Source of the DNA: Pseudomonadota bacterium
GTDB taxonomy: Bacteria > Pseudomonadota > Alphaproteobacteria > Reyranellales > Reyranellaceae
Assembly: GCA_023386865.1 (NCBI GenBank)
Contig: JAEWIV010000085.1
Coordinates: forward strand, 1 to 27,093
Direction: 5' to 3'
DNA: 27,093 nt
Below, piece by piece: positions 23,789-27,093 of this stretch; within the stretch, counting starts at the first letter, position 1, and every line of letters begins with the position of its first letter. The notes under the pieces were generated by a model. It was not told the DNA's origin and did no database searches. It saw nothing but the letters and a program-made list of their open reading frames with translations. The translations under genes were made by a program, and so were the position numbers.

Positions 23789-24778
23789 ATGATCGTGCGT
23801 GCGTCGCGTCGCGAGTTGCTTCGCTATGGTTCCGCCGCCGCCGCCGCGGCGGCTCTTCCGGCCCCGGCCATCGCCCAGGCCTGGCCCTCGAAGCCGATCA
23901 AGATCATCTGCGGCTATCCCGCCGGCGGTCTCACCGACACCTTCGCGCGCGCCTACGGCGAGGCGATCGCGCAGAAGACCGGCCAGCCGGTGCATGTCGA
24001 GAACAAGGCGGGCGCCAGCGGCGCCATTGCCGCCGAGCAGGTCAAGAGCGCGGCGCCCGACGGCCACACGCTGATGTGGACGATCTCGACCACGATGATC
24101 ATGAACAAGGTGCTGTTCAAGAAGCTGCCGTACGATCCGGACAAGGACTTCGTGCCGATCTCGTGGATGGATGCCGGCCACCTGCCGACCATCGTCAACA
24201 AGAACGTGCCGGCCAAGAACATCAAGGAGTTCGCCGACTACGCCCGCAACAACAAGGTGAGCCTCGGGACCTACGGCGCCGGCTCCTACAGCCATTGCGC
24301 CGTCGAAGCGCTGAACCGGTCGCTCGGGCTCAAGATGGAAGCCGTGCACTATCGCGGCGAGGCGCCGATGTGGATCGACGTCGGCTCCGGCGCAGTGCAG
24401 GGCGGCAGCGGCAGCTACGCCGCCGCCGCGGCGGTCCTGCAGAGCGGCAACGGCCGGGCGATCGCCGTCCCGACCAGCACGCGCATGCGCAAGCTGCCCG
24501 ATGTCGCCACCTTCATCGAGCAGGGCATCAACGACAAGGCGTTCCAGGTGCAGGGCTTCATCTGCCTGGTCGGGCCCGCCGCGATGCCCAAGGACATCGT
24601 GGTCAAGCTCTCCGACATGATGGTCGAGGCCGGCAAGAGCGAGCGCATCCAGAAGATCCTCGACACGTTCGGCATCGACACCGGCGCCCAAGGCCATGTC
24701 TTCTTCGAGAAGATCCTGGCCGAGCAGGGGCCGGTCTGGATCGAATTGGTCAAGGGGCTCAATCTCGAGCCGCAATAG
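23789..24778 (+). CDS. Tripartite tricarboxylate (TctC/Bug) substrate-binding protein, copy 2
   Basis: The 329-residue product is a tandem paralogue of the preceding receptor; about three quarters of the first 59 mature residues are identical by eye. It has a Tat-like leader (SRRELLRYGSAAAAAAALPAP) and the same family landmarks (ICGYPAGGLTD, VENKAGASGAIAAEQV). Differences cluster near the carboxylate loop (VTYPAGG in copy 1, CGYPAGG here), so ligand specificity may have shifted. GGGAGG seven bases before the ATG sets the start; the open frame continues far upstream without meaning. Confidence 0.9.
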   Translation: MIVRASRRELLRYGSAAAAAAALPAPAIAQAWPSKPIKIICGYPAGGLTDTFARAYGEAIAQKTGQPVHVENKAGASGAIAAEQVKSAAPDGHTLMWTISTTMIMNKVLFKKLPYDPDKDFVPISWMDAGHLPTIVNKNVPAKNIKEFADYARNNKVSLGTYGAGSYSHCAVEALNRSLGLKMEAVHYRGEAPMWIDVGSGAVQGGSGSYAAAAAVLQSGNGRAIAVPTSTRMRKLPDVATFIEQGINDKAFQVQGFICLVGPAAMPKDIVVKLSDMMVEAGKSERIQKILDTFGIDTGAQGHVFFEKILAEQGPVWIELVKGLNLEPQ

Positions 24779-24812
24779 GCGTCTCGCGCCATTTAGTTGC
24801 TCGTAGAATATC

Positions 24813-24849
24813 CCGAGTGGAATACTATTAGGAATAGTACGCCACTCGG
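24813..24849. repeat. Composite AT-rich cruciform-type inverted repeat
   Basis: CCGAGTGG (24813-24820) pairs with CCACTCGG (24842-24849), and inside it TACTATT (24823-24829) pairs with AATAGTA (24833-24839) around AGG. Only two-base internal bulges interrupt it. It follows the second receptor stop by 34 bases and could end that transcript, although no T-run follows. The inner part is clearly more AT-rich than its surroundings. Confidence 0.55.
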
Positions 24850-25008
24850 CCATGAAATGGCGCTGCCCCGGGCAACGCGATGCCGCTGCGCGCGTTGTCG
24901 TTCAGATATTTGCTTTCGGTGGTTTGCGCGGGTTGAAATTCCGCATAAAACAACTGCAGGTGGCAGAGGCGGGCAACCGTCCCAGGCAGGCAAAAGGACC
25001 CCTCGTTC

Positions 25009-25719
25009 ATGGCCCTCGACGTCTATGTCGGGTCGCTCACGCGCTACTATGCGGGTGAGTGGGAGAATGTTTCGGAGAGAACGGCTCGCGAGCGCGGCAC
25101 GCAGTCCGGCCTCGGCCGGCGTGGCGCTTCCGGCGATCCCGAGCCGGATATCCAGGAAGTCCTCCAGGATATCCTTTCCTGGCGCGTCGATCTCACGCGG
25201 TCGCTGGGCGACCGTATCGCCCATCCGCTCGAATGGAGCGAAGATCTCGAGGCCCCCTACTACACGGGTCGCCCGGGATGGGACGGCTTCGGCTCGCTGG
25301 TCCTGTGGGCGGCCTATGCCGAGCACCCGGCGATGCGCCGGCCGGCCAGCCTGCCGGAGGAATGGGACGACGATCCCGTTCTGCTGCGCAGCAACGTCGC
25401 GGGCTTTCGCTCGCGCTACTCCCACCTCGTGCGCAACGTGGAGCTGTGGCTGCCCCACGCTTTCGAGTTCACCTTCGAGGGCGAGGACGTCGATGGCCGG
25501 CGCGTGGTGGTGGGTTCGACGGCGACGCTGCGGCGCCAGCTCGAGGAGCTCAACACCGTGACCTGGAAGGCCGACCCCGACATCGTCGCCACCTGGGGGC
25601 GCGATGCGGTGCCCGACGATGCCCCGCTCGAGCAGAACGCGCGCTACGCCTACGCCGTGCTGCTCGACCTCGCCGAGCGGTCGGTCGAGCTGCAACTGCC
25701 GATGAAGCTCGATTACTGA
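25009..25719 (+). CDS. Conserved hypothetical protein, 236 residues
   Basis: I do not recognise a named domain. The protein is acidic, soluble, without signal peptide or membrane helix, and rich in Trp, Tyr and Leu. Notable segments are MALDVYVGSLTRYYAGEWE at the start, EAPYYTGRPGWDGFGSLVLWAAYAEHP in the middle and LWLPHAFEFTFEGEDVDGRR later. The clear codon structure and high third-position GC support a real gene. AAAGGA about 12 bases before the ATG is a loose ribosome site. The upstream 230 bases hold a cruciform repeat and no other gene. Its C-terminus is convergent with the DUF2852 gene. Confidence 0.75.
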   Translation: MALDVYVGSLTRYYAGEWENVSERTARERGTQSGLGRRGASGDPEPDIQEVLQDILSWRVDLTRSLGDRIAHPLEWSEDLEAPYYTGRPGWDGFGSLVLWAAYAEHPAMRRPASLPEEWDDDPVLLRSNVAGFRSRYSHLVRNVELWLPHAFEFTFEGEDVDGRRVVVGSTATLRRQLEELNTVTWKADPDIVATWGRDAVPDDAPLEQNARYAYAVLLDLAERSVELQLPMKLDY

Positions 25720-25728
25720 AGCGCAATG

Positions 25729-25761
25729 AAAAACCCCTCCCGCGGGGGACGGCGGGAGGGG
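25729..25761 (-). terminator. Intrinsic terminator of the DUF2852 gene
   Basis: On the minus strand CCCCTCCCGC (25761-25752) pairs perfectly with GCGGGAGGGG (25743-25734), followed by TTTTT (25733-25729). It is 15 bases after the gene stop and within nine bases of the stop of the convergent hypothetical gene. Confidence 0.85.
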
Positions 25762-25776
25762 GCAGGGATCGATTGC

Positions 25777-26217
25777 TCAGACGGCGGGAGAGGCGGCCGG
25801 CGGTTCGGCGGCGGGCGGCCGATTGCGCCGCTCAGCCATGAACTGGTCGAACTCGGCGCGATCCTTGGCGGCGCGCAGCCGGTCGAGGAAGTCGCGGAAC
25901 TCGCGCTGCTCCTCGTCGAGCTTGCGCAGCGTCTCCTCGCGGTATTCGTCGAAGGCGACGTTGCCGCTGCTCTGGCCGCCCCAGCGATGGCGGCGCTTCC
26001 AGGCGCGCCATTCCTCGCGTGCCTCGCGGCGGGCTTCGCGGCCCTCGGGGCCCGACCAATGGCCATAGCGGCGAGAGCAAAACATGCGTCCACTCCATTT
26101 CAGGTAGATGAGAAGGGCGAGGCCGACCGGCCAGAAGAGGATGAAGCTCACGACCAGAAGGGCGATCCAGGCGGGCTTCGGGATGTCGTCCAGTCTTTCC
26201 ATCAGGCTGCCCGTCAT
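25777..26217 (-). CDS. DUF2852-type membrane protein
   Basis: The 146-residue product has one transmembrane helix near the N-terminus (about 16-38, AWIALLVVSFILFWPVGLAL and on) followed by a short basic stretch and a long charged helix rich in Arg and Glu (REARREAREEWRAWKRRHRW, later EQREFRDFLDRLRAAKDRAEF). This matches DUF2852, an alphaproteobacterial family of unknown function. The C-terminus is Pro/Ala-rich. The ATG at 26217 has GAGGGAG about nine bases upstream; an internal Met at 26202 is the alternative. It lies downstream of a TetR gene with an operator-like palindrome in between. Confidence 0.85.
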   Translation of the reverse strand: MTGSLMERLDDIPKPAWIALLVVSFILFWPVGLALLIYLKWSGRMFCSRRYGHWSGPEGREARREAREEWRAWKRRHRWGGQSSGNVAFDEYREETLRKLDEEQREFRDFLDRLRAAKDRAEFDQFMAERRNRPPAAEPPAASPAV

Positions 26218-26247
26218 GGCGGGGGCTCCCTCGTTCGACGTTAACGG

Positions 26248-26272
26248 ATGTAAATGTTAACGACATTTACAT
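26248..26272. promoter_or_regulatory. TetR-type operator upstream of the DUF2852 gene
   Basis: ATGTAAATGT (26248-26257) and ACATTTACAT (26263-26272) form a perfect ten-base inverted repeat around five bases. Within it ATGTTAA-N5-TTTACAT (26254-26272) recurs at the start of the TetR gene. The AT-rich site lies 31 bases before the DUF2852 start, where a repressor would block its promoter. Confidence 0.65.
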
Positions 26273-26304
26273 TGGGCATGCCGCTCGGCGGAGTCAAGGG
26301 CCGG

Positions 26305-26943
26305 TCAGACTTTTTGGGGAAAACCCAATCCCTGCAGGTAAATGAGCATTTGCGATTCCAGCAGCTCCTCGGCCGTCATCGGCAGGGTGCGGCGGCCGGC
26401 GTCGCCGCGGCCGAACAGCGAGGCGATGCCGTGCGCCATCGCCCAGACATGCAGGCTCATCATCAGGGCGGGCGGCCGCTTGCCGGGCGGCAGCAGGGCC
26501 ACAAGAGAATCGGCGGCCGTGCGCAGCACGCCGAACGCGCGATCGCCCGCCGCACGCAGCTCGGCGTTCAGGTCGGGCGGCAGGCCGGCCTCGAACATCG
26601 CGGCGTAGTAGGCGGGCTCGGCGCGGGCGAAGGCGAGATAGGCCTTGCCGACGTTGTTGAAGGCGGTGAGGGGGTCGGGCTTGCCGCCGGCCCAGCCCGT
26701 CGACAGCATCGCCTCGAAGCGCTGGAAGCCTTCACGCGCGACATCGGCGAGCAGCGCATCGCGATCGCGGAAATGGCGATAGGGGGCGGCGGCACTGACG
26801 CCGGCGGAGCGCGCGGCGTCGGCGATGGTGAAGCCCGCCGGGCCCTTCTCGGCAAACAGCTCGCGCGCGGCCTGGATCAGCGCCTCGCGCAGATTGCCGT
26901 GGTGGTAGCCGCGCTCCTCGCGATCGCGCTTTTTCCAGCTCAT
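26305..26943 (-). CDS. TetR-family regulator with WHG-type C-terminal domain
   Basis: The 212-residue repressor-type protein begins with a basic tail (MSWKKRDREERGYHHGNLRE), then a TetR helix-turn-helix at about 37-58 (FTIADAARSAGVS, PYRHFRDRDALLADVA). The C-terminal ligand domain contains HVWAMAHGIASLF, the tryptophan-His-Gly signature of the WHG subgroup. The ATG at 26943 is chosen because the protein then starts at the family position; the frame continues upstream. An operator-like site covers this start codon, indicating self-repression, and a related site lies before the next gene (DUF2852). The inducer is unknown. Confidence 0.9.
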   Translation of the reverse strand: MSWKKRDREERGYHHGNLREALIQAARELFAEKGPAGFTIADAARSAGVSAAAPYRHFRDRDALLADVAREGFQRFEAMLSTGWAGGKPDPLTAFNNVGKAYLAFARAEPAYYAAMFEAGLPPDLNAELRAAGDRAFGVLRTAADSLVALLPPGKRPPALMMSLHVWAMAHGIASLFGRGDAGRRTLPMTAEELLESQMLIYLQGLGFPQKV

Positions 26944-26960
26944 GTTAAGGCAGTTTACAT
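26942..26960. promoter_or_regulatory. Second TetR operator at the regulator start codon
   Basis: ATGTTAA-N5-TTTACAT matches the site at 26254-26272 at 15 of 19 positions, with all 14 outer bases identical. It overlaps the ATG of the TetR gene (26941-26943). Confidence 0.6.
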
Positions 26961-27013
26961 CGCCCGCGGTCCGTCCGACAACGGAAGGACCGGGCTCGCA
27001 GAGGAGAGACGAC

Positions 27014-27093
27014 GTGCAATTGTGGATGACCACCGTGGCTTCGGCGCGCGGCGCCGCCCCCCCCCCGCCGGAAAACGAGGCCGCCCGCGGGGG
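27014..27093 (+). CDS. Possible start of a divergent gene, cut by the window end
   Basis: A frame from GTG at 27014 (GGAGAG seven bases upstream) or from ATG at 27026 stays open to the end of the window and would be divergent from the TetR gene, the usual position of a TetR target. Only about 26 codons are seen and the last part includes a run of ten C and a Gly/Pro-rich translation, so sequence quality is doubtful. No family can be assigned. Confidence 0.25.
   Translation, partial: MQLWMTTVASARGAAPPPPENEAARG

Noticed and set aside
1..27093. CRISPR array, tRNA or rRNA genes, insertion sequences
   Set aside because: No regularly spaced repeats, cloverleaf sequences, ribosomal RNA segments or transposase genes were found when reading the window.

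Overview
The window is high-GC, densely packed chromosomal DNA from an alphaproteobacterium. Supporting signs are PmbA and DUF2852 proteins, a short-form ArgC, Tat-type tripartite-tricarboxylate receptors next to a class III CoA-transferase, and amino-acid leader peptides that appear to start at the first transcribed base. A Reyranella- or Rhodospirillales/Hyphomicrobiales-like host is a guess from gene content only; there is no rRNA or tRNA to fix it. Most of the region is core metabolism with small accessory pieces between genes. No phage, IS element or CRISPR array was seen.

Layout. 1-1472 (+): a double winged-helix regulator, possibly cut by the window edge, and a cytoplasmic beta-propeller protein. 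1604-2806 (+): a 3-oxoadipyl-CoA-type thiolase. 2847-9638 (-): purD, an MBL-fold hydrolase, queA-tgt (overlapping by four bases), pncA and argC. A 447-base gap between pncA and argC holds an arginine-rich leader peptide with a terminator and a fragment of a dead gene. 9677-12254 (+): an orphan Phd/YefM antitoxin, xseA and an RraA-like protein. 12290-14595 (-): a VOC protein, then a glycosyltransferase and a calcineurin-type phosphoesterase, divergent from a diacylglycerol-kinase-family gene (14703-15626, +); the last three look like an envelope-lipid group. 15721-20681 (-): a MltB-type transglycosylase, pmbA, two tandem small exported paralogues and leuA, which has its own leucine-rich leader. 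20988-21284 (-): a small exported protein. 21449-24778 (+): a CoA-transferase and two tandem solute receptors. 25009-26943: a hypothetical protein (+), then a DUF2852 membrane protein and a TetR regulator (-) that share an operator motif. The last ~45 bases contain a C10 run and look like a contig end.

The most interesting point is regulatory. Upstream of argC a 37-codon leader contains 11 Arg codons, five of them consecutive. The run overlaps the 5' arm of a perfect 10-bp hairpin. An adjacent 8-nt segment is perfectly complementary to the 5' flank and arm of an intrinsic terminator that lies 26 bases before argC. This has the form of a ribosome-mediated arginine attenuator. leuA has a parallel arrangement (11-codon leader, four Leu), and in both cases the promoter-like elements place the likely transcription start at or within a few bases of the leader ATG. 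Other points are a duplication scar between the two solute receptors, the TetR operator pair, a palindrome across the antitoxin start codon, and several intergenic inverted repeats.
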